A DNA stretch of 38,396 bases from NCBI GenBank assembly GCA_013368325.1, contig JAACJK010000040.1, forward strand, positions 1-38,396, written 5' to 3'. Both the position numbers and the translations under genes were made by a program. Below, piece after piece: positions 1 through 10,643 of this stretch; the stretch's first letter is position 1, and every line of letters starts with the position of its first letter. The notes under the pieces are model-generated. The model was not told the origin of the DNA, made no database searches, and saw only the letters and a list, made by a program, of their open reading frames with translations. The DNA comes from Ephemerocybe angulata (taxonomy: Eukaryota > Basidiomycota > Agaricomycetes > Agaricales > Psathyrellaceae).

Positions 1-55
1 ACACCATTTCATGTCGTCGTTTGGACAGCGAATTGACAAAACATACGAATTCCAG

Positions 56-2312
56 CCTCCGAGAAAGATATCGACATTGCAGTGGCTGCTGCACGCCAGG
101 CCTTCAAAACCACCTGGGGAAAGAATGTCACCGGATGGGAGCGCGCCAGACTTCTGAACAAGCTGGCTGACCTCATTGAGCGCGATGCCCAGGAGCTTGC
201 TGAGCTCGAGGCACTGAATAATGGAAAGCCAGTGAAGATGGCGAGGTGATAACATCCTCCCACGGATATACCTGGTTGCTGATAAGCATAAATAGGGACT
301 TCGACATTGGGGATAGTGTTCAATGCCTTCGTTATTACGCCGGCTGGGCTGATAAGATTACGGGCCAGGTTCGAAACGCACAAGTACCTGCTTCGAAAAG
401 TCTGAAGCTGATTCTCCTTCTCGTATCAGTCTATCGAGGTCGATAACAAGAGCAAGCTTGCATTCACTCGTCATGACCCGATCGGCGTATGTGGACAGAT
501 GTACATTGCTATATTCTCTGGAACCTCGGGGCCTGGCTCACACAACCATCTTTAGCATCCCGTGGAACTATCCTATCAATATGTGGTAGGTTCAGCTTTA
601 CACTTTTCGCATAAATCCTTTTATTCCCGCAGGGCCTGGAAAGTCGCGCCTGCGCTCGCTGTTGGGTGCACAATCGTCATGAAACCATCAGAACTGACCC
701 CGCTGACGGCCTTGGTACGTTTAGCATCAGAAAACTGGGTCACACCTGCTGAATGCCGTATATAGAAACTATCAGAGCTCGCGAAAGAGGCTGGGTATTA
801 AGCGCCCTATCACTCTGGCTTACTCGCAACTGATGATAATCTAGGTTCCCTCCGGGTGTCATCAACACTGTACCATCTCTCGGTCCTGTGGGAGGGGCTG
901 CTTTGGCATCTCACCATGATGTCGATAAGGTTGCCTTCACGGGCTCCACTGTCACTGGGAGGAAGATCATGGAAGCGGCAGCGAAAAGTAATCTGAAGAA
1001 GGAAAGCTACTTTTTTGGATTATCTTTGGAAGTATGTGCTTAAGATCTATCTATAGGTGTCTCTTGAACTAGGTGGAAAATCGCCCCATCTCGTCTTTGA
1101 ATCTGCCGACCTGGAGCAAGGTATGTGTACATCAAGGGCACGGCTGAAGAAACGGGATGACCTTCGGACACCGAGCCGTGTTCCTGCTGAAACTCCCCCA
1201 CACGACCAACTCGGTTCTAATGATACCAATAGCGGCTTCATGGGCGGCTTTGGGCATATGTTACAACTCCGGACAGGACTGCACTGCGGGGTCACGCGTT
1301 TACGTACAGGATACGGTCTATGACAAGTTCACGAGCATCCTCGTGGACAGGGTCAAGGCTTTGGTTGTGGGCGACGGACTCGAGGAGGCCACAGGCGCCG
1401 GTCCCGTCGTAAGTCTCTCAATATTCTTCCGATGCCACAGGACCTAACGGATTATCACAGGTATCCAAAGGGCAATATGACCGTGTCTGGGGCTATATCG
1501 ATTCTGGGAAAGCGGAAGGAGCCCACGTTCTTGTAGGGGGCGAGAAGCGTCAATCGAAGGGATACTATGTGGATCCAACTGGTAAGCGCCCGTTGGCTCA
1601 GCTCGAGGGGGTAATCTAACCGATGATCCTTAAGTATTCACAAATATCACCTCCGATATGAAGATCGTGAGTCTTTCTTCCTCCCTCATCTCGTCCCGTA
1701 TAGCCGCAGATTATTCGCTGATCTCGACCACTGACATCTTTCTGACTCAGGTTAAAGAAGAGGTAAGTGGCTATGAAACTCGATCTACGCACCATTCGTT
1801 GATTACTCCCAAATGAGAACAGATTTTCGGTCCTGTTTTGTCAGTTGGGGTGTTCAAGACCGAGGAGGAGGCTATTGCGCTTGCTAATGATACTACATAT
1901 GGCCTGGGTGCTGGACTTCACTCCAGTCAGTGCACACGAAATTCAGTTAGCGCCCACCCACTTACCTATCCCTCCGCAGATGATGCGAACCAGTGCATGA
2001 GAGTGTCATCGGCGTTGGAAGCAGGAACGGTGAGACGAGTCAAGGCCCAACCACTAGAAATCGAAGTTCTGATTGTGATTTCAACTCGTTCAGGTTTGGG
2101 TGAACCAGTATAACATTCTCAACAACAACGTCCCCTTTGGAGGCAAGAAGCAATCTGGGATAGGTGAGGCTCGCATCAAATCTGTCGTGTTCGTCTCGGC
2201 TAAACTGATTTTATCAGGCAGGGAACTCGGGAGCTATGCCCTCGAAGAATATACGTCAGTTAAAGCCATCCACTGGAACTTCGGAGACAAGCTCGACTGG
2301 CCTCTCTACTGA
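56..2312 (+). CDS. NAD(P)-dependent aldehyde dehydrogenase, 5' end outside the window
   Basis: Oxidises aldehydes to carboxylic acids; cytosolic or mitochondrial ALDH superfamily. The window opens inside an intron (acceptor at 54-55); the first visible exon starts at 56. Visible exons include 56-245, 296-368, 430-500, 556-586, 633-714, 766-794, 845-1001, 1057-1120 and 1233-1408, then several short exons to the stop at 2310-2312. Family hallmarks seen: [19 protein letters not shown] (cofactor loop), [37 protein letters not shown] carrying the general-base Glu, [11 protein letters not shown] carrying the nucleophile Cys, [11 protein letters not shown], and [17 protein letters not shown] near the C-terminus. 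The frame is intact, but the intron at 1002-1056 has GA instead of GT at its donor, probably a lost T. Substrate cannot be told. It ends 623 bp from the convergent gene on its right. Confidence 0.93.
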
Positions 2313-2934
2313 TACATTGTCGTACCATTCGCGCGTGTAATGATCTCATATAGTAAGAAGAATTGATGCGTTTCTACCCTGTTTCAAGCTGAGCAAACGA
2401 AGTCCTTGTATCTTTTGTTCTCAACACAAAGGCACATGCAAGATACACTGCCGTCGTACCTTCCGCGGAGTCAACCAGTGCTTGCGCATCTCTATCACCA
2501 CCGCATTCCTTCAGATAGAAGAAGGTTTGTAGCGGCCTTCGACATTTTAGCCCAAAACTTCCCGAATGAGTGGTAACCGCCTTATTGGATCGATATGTCC
2601 CTAATTGAACGGGCGCTTAAGTATCTTCCCGAGAAGACAACAGCACAGAAGGATGTGAAACCGAGAACATGGGCTTTGATCATAAATTATCCACGCAGTG
2701 GTGCTAAGTGCTACAGTAGCAGGCTCCAGGCCCTTTGCGCGTCGGACGAGTGATTCGTGCGTTAGAGTTAAGCGCCTACAACTACCCCGGGCAATAAATA
2801 AATGTCTGTATGCGATATGGTTGCGAAGGCCGCATGGTACATTTTCTATGAGGAGAAAAGATTCTCCAAGAGCGCTAAGGTGCATTAGGGAGAGCTGTAG
2901 TAGGTGCCTAGAAGAAAGAAAGCTGATCAACGAT
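2313..2934. other. Intergenic stretch between convergent genes
   Basis: Lies between the aldehyde dehydrogenase stop and the stop of the leftward Zn2Cys6 gene. Open frames here are overlapping, lack conserved motifs and look like chance. It should hold both 3' UTRs; I see no RNA gene or repeat. Confidence 0.5.
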
Positions 2935-3841
2935 CTATCCAATCCAACGGTGACCTCCGAACTCACCGTCATGGTTGTAGTACTGATGATGCTGGAGTTG
3001 ACTTGGTTGGGCGTAAGGAATCGGCTGTTGCGTGTAGGTGTTGGGATCGACATAATAGGTCCTACACAAGTGCGAAGAAGCGAAAGAAAGAAGAGAAAGA
3101 TGAGCATCAGCGTTTTGCTCACGAGAAGCACTAGGAAGGCGATGACTTACATGTCTGATTGGTCTTGGACGTTCGACTGCCAGGCGGCATTCGGTGCGAC
3201 CTGCATAGTAGGGGGTCACGACGGAAGCAGGATAAGCTCCTTGATGTTGCGCGTTCCAGTGCACCATGCCGGGGTCAAGCTCCACTCCCCCAGCAGCCAT
3301 CGCCATCCCGCTCGCCTGGTCGTTGTATCCAAGTGAAGTCGGCGAAGGTGGGATGTGATGAGTGGGGCTGGCTGGCTGAGCATATCCGTAGTGTTGGTGG
3401 TTGGTTTGGATGGGAGGTGGATCATGGGAGTCTGATAGTATTGCGGGAGGAAGGATGCTGTGGGGCGCTGTATTGGTGATATGCGGCGTAATGCGCGGGA
3501 GGGGAGGTCGAGCCAGCATGGGGGGACCGTACTCGCGGGTAGGAGTAATTGGAGCCATAGTCGAGTAAGGATAGGCTGCGGCGGGCGGGGACTGCCTTGG
3601 CCTTGCAGGTGTGTGGTCCTCGGAGACTGGAATGTACTCGCATTCACTCTCCTCCCCTTCTCTATGCACTTGTCACAGGATCTCTGGCCTTGAGTGGACA
3701 TTTGACACTACGGCGGGTAATTAGCAACGCTGTACTGAGACAGTTATGGATAGTAGAACACACTTTAATCTTGCGGTGTCTGCACGGCCTGCAAGCCAAC
3801 TCGCATCGTTTGCGGGGGTTGGAAGGTCCGGGAGCGCTCAT
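2935..3841 (-). CDS. Short Zn2Cys6 (Gal4-type) protein, frame broken in two places
   Basis: Putative DNA-binding regulator. Start ATG at 3841-3839 (MSAPGPSNPRKRCELACRPC). Exon 1 is 3841-3764, intron 3763-3708 (56 nt, branch-like GCTAAT, TAG acceptor), and exon 2 begins with Cys3. The zinc cluster reads C-x2-C-x6-C-x9-C-x2-C-x8-C: ACRPCRHRKIK / CQ...SCDKC / HREGEESECEYIPVSED. A one-base loss near 3668, right after the fifth Cys, shifts the frame; the CEYIPVSED tail typical of basidiomycete family members follows in the next frame. A second shift lies near 3207, before PNAAWQSNVQDQSDM, and another intron (GTAAGT...TGTGTAG) precedes TYYVDPNTYTQQPIP. The rest is Pro/Gln/Tyr-rich and low complexity. 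No fungal_trans middle homology domain is visible, so the protein is short, about 250 residues. Target genes unknown. Confidence 0.75.
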
Positions 3842-4602
3842 TGTGGATCCGAAGTGGGTGGGTGTTGTAGTGGCGGAGGAGTGGTTGAGTGGGGAGATAA
3901 TGGGTTGGCCAGTCCCTGTACCCTGACTTTATAGCCCTAACGCGTAGTGAACCTGCAATATCATAACACGAGCTACTATGTGACTGACAGAATTTTCTGA
4001 TACACGTGAAGTGACCGATAGGCGAGGGCACCCTGAGCGTCCTCAGAGAGCAGAAGTTACCGGAAACAAGATCCATCGGGAGCAGAGCCATGTAAAGCAA
4101 TGCGCACTCGAGTGCTGCTCCGCCCAGAATAGGACAACTCGATGCGGATTGCTGGACCGATGAAGATACAAGATCTTGGCCATCAGATCTCGCAATCGAT
4201 GTGTTGTTGACACATGCACCCGGAATCCAGGGAGAGGCTCCAACAAACTCGAAGAATGAGTCCTCGATTTCCTTCCAGGAGTTGAAGGACCGCGCAGAAG
4301 CCTAACGGTTTCGGGATGCCTATTCTGCTTTGAGGAATTGAACACGAGCTTGCCATGTGGCAATCGCCATTAGGTCCGCAGACAAAAAATTTACAGGGAG
4401 GACAGTGAGCCAGCGTTCGCCGAGGCGCAGTCCGCAGACTCAATCTGCAGGGGCCAACCCATTGTTTCGAGCGCAGTGATGAAATACAACATCCCTGGTT
4501 CTTGTCTCGATTTCCGAACGGTGCGAATCCTGGAGCGAGAGAGAATCTTATTTTACATGATACAGAGTGGAACGTACAGACGATTTGAGAAATGCGAGAG
4601 AA
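3842..4602. other. Intergenic stretch
   Basis: Upstream of the short Zn2Cys6 gene and downstream of the proteasome gene (both leftward). It contains only short overlapping open frames without recognisable motifs. Region 4140-4205 on the minus strand superficially resembles the start of U2 snRNA but lacks the branch-site recognition sequence, so I do not call it. Promoter and 3' UTR sequence are expected here. Confidence 0.45.
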
Positions 4603-5539
4603 TTAGAGGGAGAGGTAATCTCGGACCTCCTCCTCAGTTAACTTTCGGAAGGTGGGCTTGACGCGGCCAGTTATGCCATCGGGGGATTCTGCTTCGAGCT
4701 CTTCAGGTGTCGGTACTGTTATAACGCCTATTTCAATAGTCTTCTCGGTCATTTGACCTTCAAACCCTTCCTTGAGGGTCAGAGGGCGGTATGGATCGCG
4801 TCCTCCAAGCTAATGTCGTCGTTGTATCTGGGCAAAGCGGGAGTGGTGAATACCGAGGATGAATTGGGGGGTAAAGCTTAAGCTGACCTCTTTTCCAGGA
4901 AAGTCTTCGCGTTAACCATGTTCTTGCCAATCGCACTTGCCTTCCAGGCCAGAAGGACCCTGAGGGATCGACCTGATACAGAGTCGGGCCTCGATGGCTA
5001 TCCCATCCTGCCACGAGCAGTGAAACGCCGTACGGTCTCACTCCACTGAATGGATGCGAATCAACACGTTGAAGAGTCAAATCGCCTGTTTATAAAAGTT
5101 GCTTACCCGGATTGGGTCGCTTGTTGCATGACAGTGGCAATTTCCTGTGTAAGGACTCGTGTCGGGGGTATGTGCCATATATCTTCCAGTAGGCTTGTGC
5201 ACTCTTCCTCGCTTTCGTGACCAGAACCCTGAAGTCGGGGCCCATTCCAGAGTAGACGATTCCGATGTTTGGGCAGATAACAGCAACCCTGTCGATGACC
5301 GAATCATCTATGAGGATCGATGATGTCTTCTTCTCTGCAGCAATGACAATTCCGTTTGACGCTGAATAGAGCAGGTAAGAGCGTGGTTTGCAGGGACATT
5401 GAGGCCGCCACGCACCCTTAATTCCTAAACTTGTTGTTCCTCCGGCGACTGCAGCTAACGCGTGTTCAATCTGGACCAGCTTGCCGCTTGGCGAGAAGAC
5501 CGTCAATGAGTAGCTGATCGTCGGGTCGTGAGTGGTCAT
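4603..5539 (-). CDS. PRE8: 20S proteasome subunit alpha type-2
   Basis: Structural alpha subunit of the 20S core particle outer ring, which gates substrate entry. Four exons: 5539-5416, 5361-5107, 5045-4888, 4827-4603, with introns of 54, 61 and 60 nt. The alpha-ring signature [20 protein letters not shown] starts at residue 9. Then come [56 protein letters not shown] and the C-terminal [15 protein letters not shown], so the full family length is present. Three one-base losses break the frame: in a C run near 5166, at TTCTGG/CC near 4950, and at CTC/TG near 4791. All restore perfect family sequence when bridged, so in an essential gene they are almost certainly sequencing errors. Tail-to-head with the peroxiredoxin gene upstream, same strand. 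Confidence 0.95.
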
Positions 5540-5854
5540 AATAATGCGGATTGAGGCAGATATACCTGCCTGTATGCGCCTCCGTCAGCGTTGGCCATGT
5601 TGAAGCAGGAATGGGGGTGGTAAGCGTGCACTGACGCGTACCTCGCACGCGTTCTGTTTGCGCATGTGTGTCACCAGCCTCGAATGCTCCCTTTAGCATC
5701 TGCCCCTGTCTCTTAATCACTCTTCGCTTAATCGTGTCTCGAACAGTCGAACAAGGTATATGACATTCCAGGCTACAGAATACATGTTTCATTTACTGCA
5801 TCTTCCTTCTGGCGAGCACTAACAGCACGGACAGCACGAACATGAAGATATCAC
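5540..5854. other. Promoter region of the proteasome alpha-2 gene
   Basis: A 315-bp gap between two leftward genes. It should contain the 3' UTR of the peroxiredoxin and the promoter of the proteasome gene. A leftward open frame crosses it but has no conserved content. I saw no clear proteasome-control-element-like motif. Confidence 0.4.
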
Positions 5855-6839
5855 TTAGAGAGGGGTGGTCCTCAAGTAGGGCTACATATCATGTTAGTCG
5901 ACTGAAACGCGAACCCAATTTAGTAGCAGCTCACCAGATGTTCAGTGTACCCAGGGAACAAGGACTTCGCCTCGTCGTTGGTCACAGATGCATGCACAAT
6001 GACATCATCGCCTTCTTCCAGTTCACGGGCGTCGTGATTCGGTGCTTGTCGCCAAGCTGCAGAGCTGTAAATGAAGGTGAGCTCGCGAGATCATAGCCAG
6101 GAAACTGCGGTGGACTGACAGTCGATGACACTAGCAAGGCAGGGGTTTAGTCAGGACATTCTCCCCACAAAGCTGGCAGGTCACGTACCGAATAATCTCG
6201 TCAAAGTTGCGGCCAGTCGATGCAGGGTACGCCAGGGTCAAGCGAATGGTCTTCTTGGGGTCAATGACAAAGACAGTCCGGATCTAGAGACGACAGTCAA
6301 TTTAATTTTGAGTATCTTGTCATACCAGTGCGAGTACGTACAGTAAGAGGAAGACCCTTCGCGTCCTTGTTGGTGGCGTCTTGCTCGTCCAACATATCAT
6401 AGAGGACCGAATCTTCCTGTCGGGGTCGGCAATCTACGCAGAACATGAGGCCGCAGTCCCACATAGTAAAGACGTAAAGAAACACGCACGATAGGGAATT
6501 GGACATCGGTAGGCCAACCTTTCCTCCATACGCGTTAATGTCCTTGACCCACTGGTGATGCTCCTCGAGGTCGTTGGCAGAAATGCCAATAACTTTCACG
6601 CCCCGCGCGGCGAAGTCAGGGGCACGTCGTGCAACTTCACCGAGCTCGGTAGTGCAAACGGGGGTAAAGTCTCCGGGGTGGGAGAAGAGGATCGCCTAAC
6701 GATTAGATTAGATTTAATAATGTGCCTTCCTCGCAATGAACATACCCAGGAGTTACCGACCAGTCGTGGAACTTGATGGGTCCAGCGGTGGTCTCAGCCT
6801 CGAAGTCAGGGGCAATGTTCCAAGACGGAGGGAAGGCAT
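5855..6839 (-). CDS. PRX1: 1-Cys peroxiredoxin (Prx6/PRX1 type)
   Basis: Thiol peroxidase reducing H2O2 and organic hydroperoxides, mitochondrial or cytosolic. Starts MPSLRLG at 6839; active-site motif [12 protein letters not shown] holds the peroxidatic Cys. [71 protein letters not shown] and [14 protein letters not shown] follow the family in order to the stop at 5857-5855. Seven exons: 6839-6746, 6695-6490, 6433-6342, 6283-6189, 6130-6120, 6064-5935, 5881-5855; introns are 50-58 nt. Exon 5 is an 11-nt micro-exon coding only VID plus split codons. Five one-base losses break the frame near 6820, 6760, 6514, 6411 and 6010, again at short homopolymers. No resolving Cys of 2-Cys enzymes is seen, as expected. 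A direct repeat lies 43-94 bp upstream of the ATG. Confidence 0.93.
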
Positions 6840-6881
6840 TATGAGGGTCAGGGGTGTCTTTCAGGTGAAGGAGTCTGGAGG

Positions 6882-6933
6882 GATACTGATATCGTTCGCT
6901 CGAATGTGGAGATACGGATATCGTTCGCTCGAA
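6882..6933. repeat. Tandem 23-bp direct repeat upstream of the peroxiredoxin gene
   Basis: Two copies of GATAC-N-GATATCGTTCGCTCGAA at 6882-6904 and 6911-6933, identical except one base and 29 bp apart start to start. Each holds the palindrome GATATC and the dyad TTCG-CT-CGAA. The position 43-94 bp upstream of the peroxiredoxin ATG fits a promoter or 5' UTR element, perhaps a paired binding site. The 253 bp from 6934 to the SSU72 stop show nothing else. The function is inferred from position only. Confidence 0.55.
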
Positions 6934-7185
6934 GTGCAGTTATGTAGGAAAGCCAGCGGCGGCGATCGCGCCTTTAGTTCTCACGAATTGTCACCTTCGC
7001 AATCGCTTGCACCTACATTGCGTGCTTCTCTTCCGTTCTAATCCTTAAAGAGCACCTAAGATGTCGCAAATGTGGATCTCATGACGCGCATGACCATATA
7101 CAATACATACATTCATCAGCATTCTCGAACCTACCAGATCCGTACCAAGGACTTGCGTCAACTTCATCGAATCACGATTGAAGGG

Positions 7186-8349
7186 TCAATAGTACGCGAC
7201 AGCGTGCAGTAAATTGTGCGGGTGCTTCTCTTGCTGGTCTTGCAGGATTTTGTCAATATTTTCGTCGATATCATCTGTTCCCTCGATCTACAGCTGCCCA
7301 GTCAGCTCAAGTTGCCACAAACGTGACTTGATATCTCCTCACCGCTGCAGCCAAGTCCAGCATCGCCTTCCCAGCTATAAGCGCCTCCTCGTGATTATCT
7401 TTGATCTCCATGTTGATAATGTGGACAGACTGTTGTACTCTCCGCCCCTATTCATCAAGTCTAGACGGATAAGGATTTCCAGTTATCTTCGGAAGGACGT
7501 CCGAGAGGTCTTCAGGACGTACCATCACATACTGCATCGAAGCAGCGCTCCTCGCAAGTAATGACTACGTCTGCCACCGTTCTTGTCTCCTGCCATCGCT
7601 CTGGGGCCGTTTTTATTCGCCGGTTACGATCGAGCATGGGTAACAGTCCATTCGCAGAATACCTGGACAGATATGGGTTAGACGGCGTCAAAGGTGAGCT
7701 GAAGCGCCACCCACAATCGTGTATCTTTTGATTGGAGTTCCTCATAAATGGTGTTATACGGGGTACCGAAGGGGTATATGTTGGGTTTGTCGATTGACGG
7801 ACCAGGCAGTCGCACAGCGGACCCCGTCCCCGAAGAGATAACCCGATAACCTGCTTTACTGGGAGAGAAGTAAACTACCTTCTCTCCACAGATTGGATTA
7901 TCACTTACGCCAACACGTTATGACCTTCCATGGAGCGGTTCTGGGGGCGCTGATGTCAGGGAGCGGCACCGAATTTAAACATACAGGGCCAGAAGTGTCC
8001 TCACCTGATTGCTAGCACACACAACACAGAAGAGGGGTCTAGGTTTGTACCCATTCAGCGCGGATGGAGGGGCAGTAACTTCAACAATTTCGCAGGCCGG
8101 CCCAGAAAGGTCTATGGGCGCATTTGCTAATGAGGGCACCGGAGATTCAGTTGCTACGGGCGCGGAGCCATTCTCGACGGCAGAAGTCGTAGCTTGTTGA
8201 TAGTATTCATATGCATTGCCCTGTCCAGGGGGGGCTGGGAATGGTGCAGAAGCAAGGGGTGCTTGTTGAGGAGGCGTAGGGTTCTGCTGTAACCGAGGGT
8301 CTGCTCGAGCTTGAGCTTGAAGGCGTGGGTCGCGTCGTCGAGGGTCCAT
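7186..8349 (-). CDS. SSU72: SSU72 RNA polymerase II CTD phosphatase with a DPR-rich N-terminal extension
   Basis: Dephosphorylates Ser5 (and Ser7) of the Pol II CTD as part of the cleavage and polyadenylation machinery in the nucleus. Six exons: 8349-8005, 7940-7909, 7858-7715, 7662-7523, 7460-7343, 7287-7186; introns are 50-64 nt. The CX5R phosphatase loop CASNQNR spans the first intron (Cys111, Arg117). Then [55 protein letters not shown] (the late acid region), [20 protein letters not shown] and the conserved end [10 protein letters not shown]. One base is lost near 7430 (RPVH region). About 105 Pro/Gln-rich residues precede the catalytic domain, opening with three DPR motifs ([20 protein letters not shown]); classic Ssu72 starts directly at the catalytic domain. 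Confidence 0.95.
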
Positions 8350-9186
8350 ATCTATTTTAGATGGTCAATACGGCGCAATTTCCCAAGAGAACCAAGGAGA
8401 GGAAAAGAGGAGGCCTCAGCAGTATCCAGAACCATATAAAGTCATCAACTCGACCCAGCGTTTACAATGAAGCGGGTCGACGCAGCTTCCACTCTGAAGT
8501 CATCTTCGGCCATGCATAAAAAGTACAAAATAGAGGCTAACCTTCAGCACAGTTTAGTGGATATCTATTCTTTCCGGTCCACGTCAGGGTATCGTAACGG
8601 TCGATGATGAACGTTGTGAATGAACTTCAAATGAACCGACAAGTTTGCAGCCTCCAGCGCTCTGGTCGATGACGTAATCATTTATATATTTGCCGAGGGC
8701 AGTTTTCTTTCGTTCATTTTGAAGTCGCTGTCTGTACTTTGCCAAGCCCATTGTGCTAGACAAAACGCCAGGCATGCGACGAGGCCCCTCGAAACTCTTT
8801 GGAGGTGTGAAATGTGGTATGATTCGCACCGATCACAGTGTATCGAACTACTACGAGAATATAGATTTGTACATCCATTTTATGGCGGATAGTAGTCAAA
8901 GGTCGACTATCAGCTTCAAACAAGGAGAATTACTCTTCCACCGTGACTGAGTAGCACAACACGTCGCCATCGAAGGGTACAACGACGTGAACTGAGGGCG
9001 TTCCAGGTGGTTGTGGTAAGGAAACAAAATCCGCGACGCAAACTTATATACCGGAGATTCACATCACGTGAGGGTATCTCCATCTGGCACAAGCCCACAT
9101 CATCGACCACGACAACGGAGTGGAGGCGCCAGGCTTATTCCAAGCACGTCGCCGTCTAGAGCTAATTTATCTTGATTCGCGCAACC
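8350..9186. other. Divergent promoter region between SSU72 and syntaxin-18
   Basis: This 837-bp gap separates the 5' ends of a leftward and a rightward gene, so it should hold two promoters. Short frames are present, e.g. leftward 8584-8829, but the predicted peptide matches no family I recognise and has no clear exon partners. I call no gene. Confidence 0.4.
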
Positions 9187-10526
9187 ATGGCTTATACCGA
9201 CCTCACAGCCGACTTTAGACAAGTTGTGCAGGAAAAACAACGCGACATACCCGAGGCGAAGCGGCGTAAGCTTGACCATCCCAAATCACCTTCGACATCC
9301 CAAGACACGAGTGGAGGAACTCTTGCTGGCAAGGAGTATATCAGTGAGGCATATACCGTTGTAAGCACCTCCTCCATCCACCCAAGTCGACCCTGAAACC
9401 GGAGGGAGAGCAATTGACTGACTGGCTGACTTGCAGCTAAACCACATCAACACTCTAACTCGAATGCTGGCCAGTATACGAAAGCCATACCTGAACGTTG
9501 ACTCGCGCACCACTCCCCTATCTCGTCAAGGCTCTCGGAACCTTGACTTCAACGAGGGCGAAGCAGCCTGGTCGAACATCCGGCATCTTTCCAATGAAGA
9601 AAGGGACCAAATCGACCTGCAAGCTCGTGTCATCCTTCAGCGTTGCTCGACGAGGGTCAAGGAGATGGAGGCCCTGGAACAACGTGCGTGTACCTGCATC
9701 GCCTTGTGCCTTGCTCCGTCCCCGTCGCCATGTATACTGATACATTAATATTACCTTAGGTCGCGCGGAGCTCCTGGCGAGCAAGGTTAATCCCTTCCTC
9801 CGTCTCCTCCCCGCCCGACTTCGCGAAGATGAATCGACACTATCGTCTGGAGTTCTTGCTGCGCATCGATCCAGCATTACCTGGTACCTTAGTCGCCGGC
9901 TGGCGGAGACCAGCCAGCTTCAGAAAGACATGCAGGAGGAAAGGGTCAAACGACAGCTTGAACGGACCAGGTCATTGGCGACTGGGGCTACCAGAGAGGC
10001 GAACAATATCCTGGAACCATCGAGAACTATTTCATCCTCCGCGTCTCAAGGGTCCTCTCCCTCCAGCTGGCTAGGAGATGCGACGTCTGGAATCATCGCC
10101 GCTACATTGGGAGTCGACGACTCCCGTCGGAATTCACCGTCGCAGCCATCAATACCTATAGACTCTTCATACCCCTCGGAAGATGAAGACGACGACATAG
10201 AGTTGACCTCCTCCCAGATTCTGCAGTTCGAAGCGGAGAATGCAGCGCTCCTCCGCAATGTACAAGATAACCTCGAGTCTGTTCAGCAAGCAGAGTCGCG
10301 TCTCTCTGAGATCAGCGCACTGCAAATGGAACTCGTCACCCACTTAACACGTCAAACGGAGCTGACAGACCAGCTATATGAAGACGCTATTGCGACGACG
10401 TCGACCGTCGAAAAGAGCAAGGCCGAACTCAAAAAAGCGCAGCAGAGGGGAAAAGACGGAAGGCTATTCCTCTTGGTCTTCCTGTTTGGCGCTAGCTTCA
10501 GTCTACTATTCCTACATTACTATTAA
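9187..10526 (+). CDS. UFE1: Syntaxin-18 / Ufe1 Qa-SNARE
   Basis: ER t-SNARE for Golgi-to-ER retrograde fusion and ER homotypic fusion, working with Sec20, Use1 and Sec22. Three exons (9187-9360, 9437-9683, 9760-10526) give 395 residues in an unbroken frame. The ATG at 9187 sits in CAACCATGG, a good initiation context. The N-terminus MAYTDLTADFRQVVQEKQ matches the syntaxin-18 leader, followed by helical segments (HINTLTRMLASIRKPYL). The Qa-SNARE helix runs from about residue 290 (SSQILQFEAENAALLRNVQD, then SVQQAESRLSEISALQMEL), and a single C-terminal tail anchor, GRLFLLVFLFGASFSLLFLH, ends just before the stop. Serine-rich linkers occupy the middle. It is convergent with TVP38, whose stop lies 118 bp away. 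Confidence 0.93.
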
Positions 10527-10643
10527 CCGACCCATTCACATTCTCCTCGATTTTACAACCTCATCTACATTCCATAAATTATATCTGTACAAGGAAGTAT
10601 CCGTTCTAATACCCTGGATAACCACCGAGAAACATTGCCTATG

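Noticed and set aside
2601..3131. 176-codon leftward frame
   Set aside because: It overlaps the end of the short Zn2Cys6 gene in another frame; the real C-terminus (HHQYYNHDGEFGGHRWIG) ends at 2935.
4140..4205. Minus-strand segment resembling the U2 snRNA 5' region (ATCG..., GGCCAAGATC, GTATC)
   Set aside because: The nearly invariant GTAGTA branch-site recognition sequence is missing and the flanks do not follow U2.
4043..4443. Overlapping leftward frames in the gap before the proteasome gene
   Set aside because: Low similarity to any protein and no splice-consistent continuation.
8584..8829. Leftward frame with a basic peptide (GLAKYRQRLQNERKKTALG)
   Set aside because: No family resemblance, no exon partners and no conserved start context; could be chance in a promoter region.
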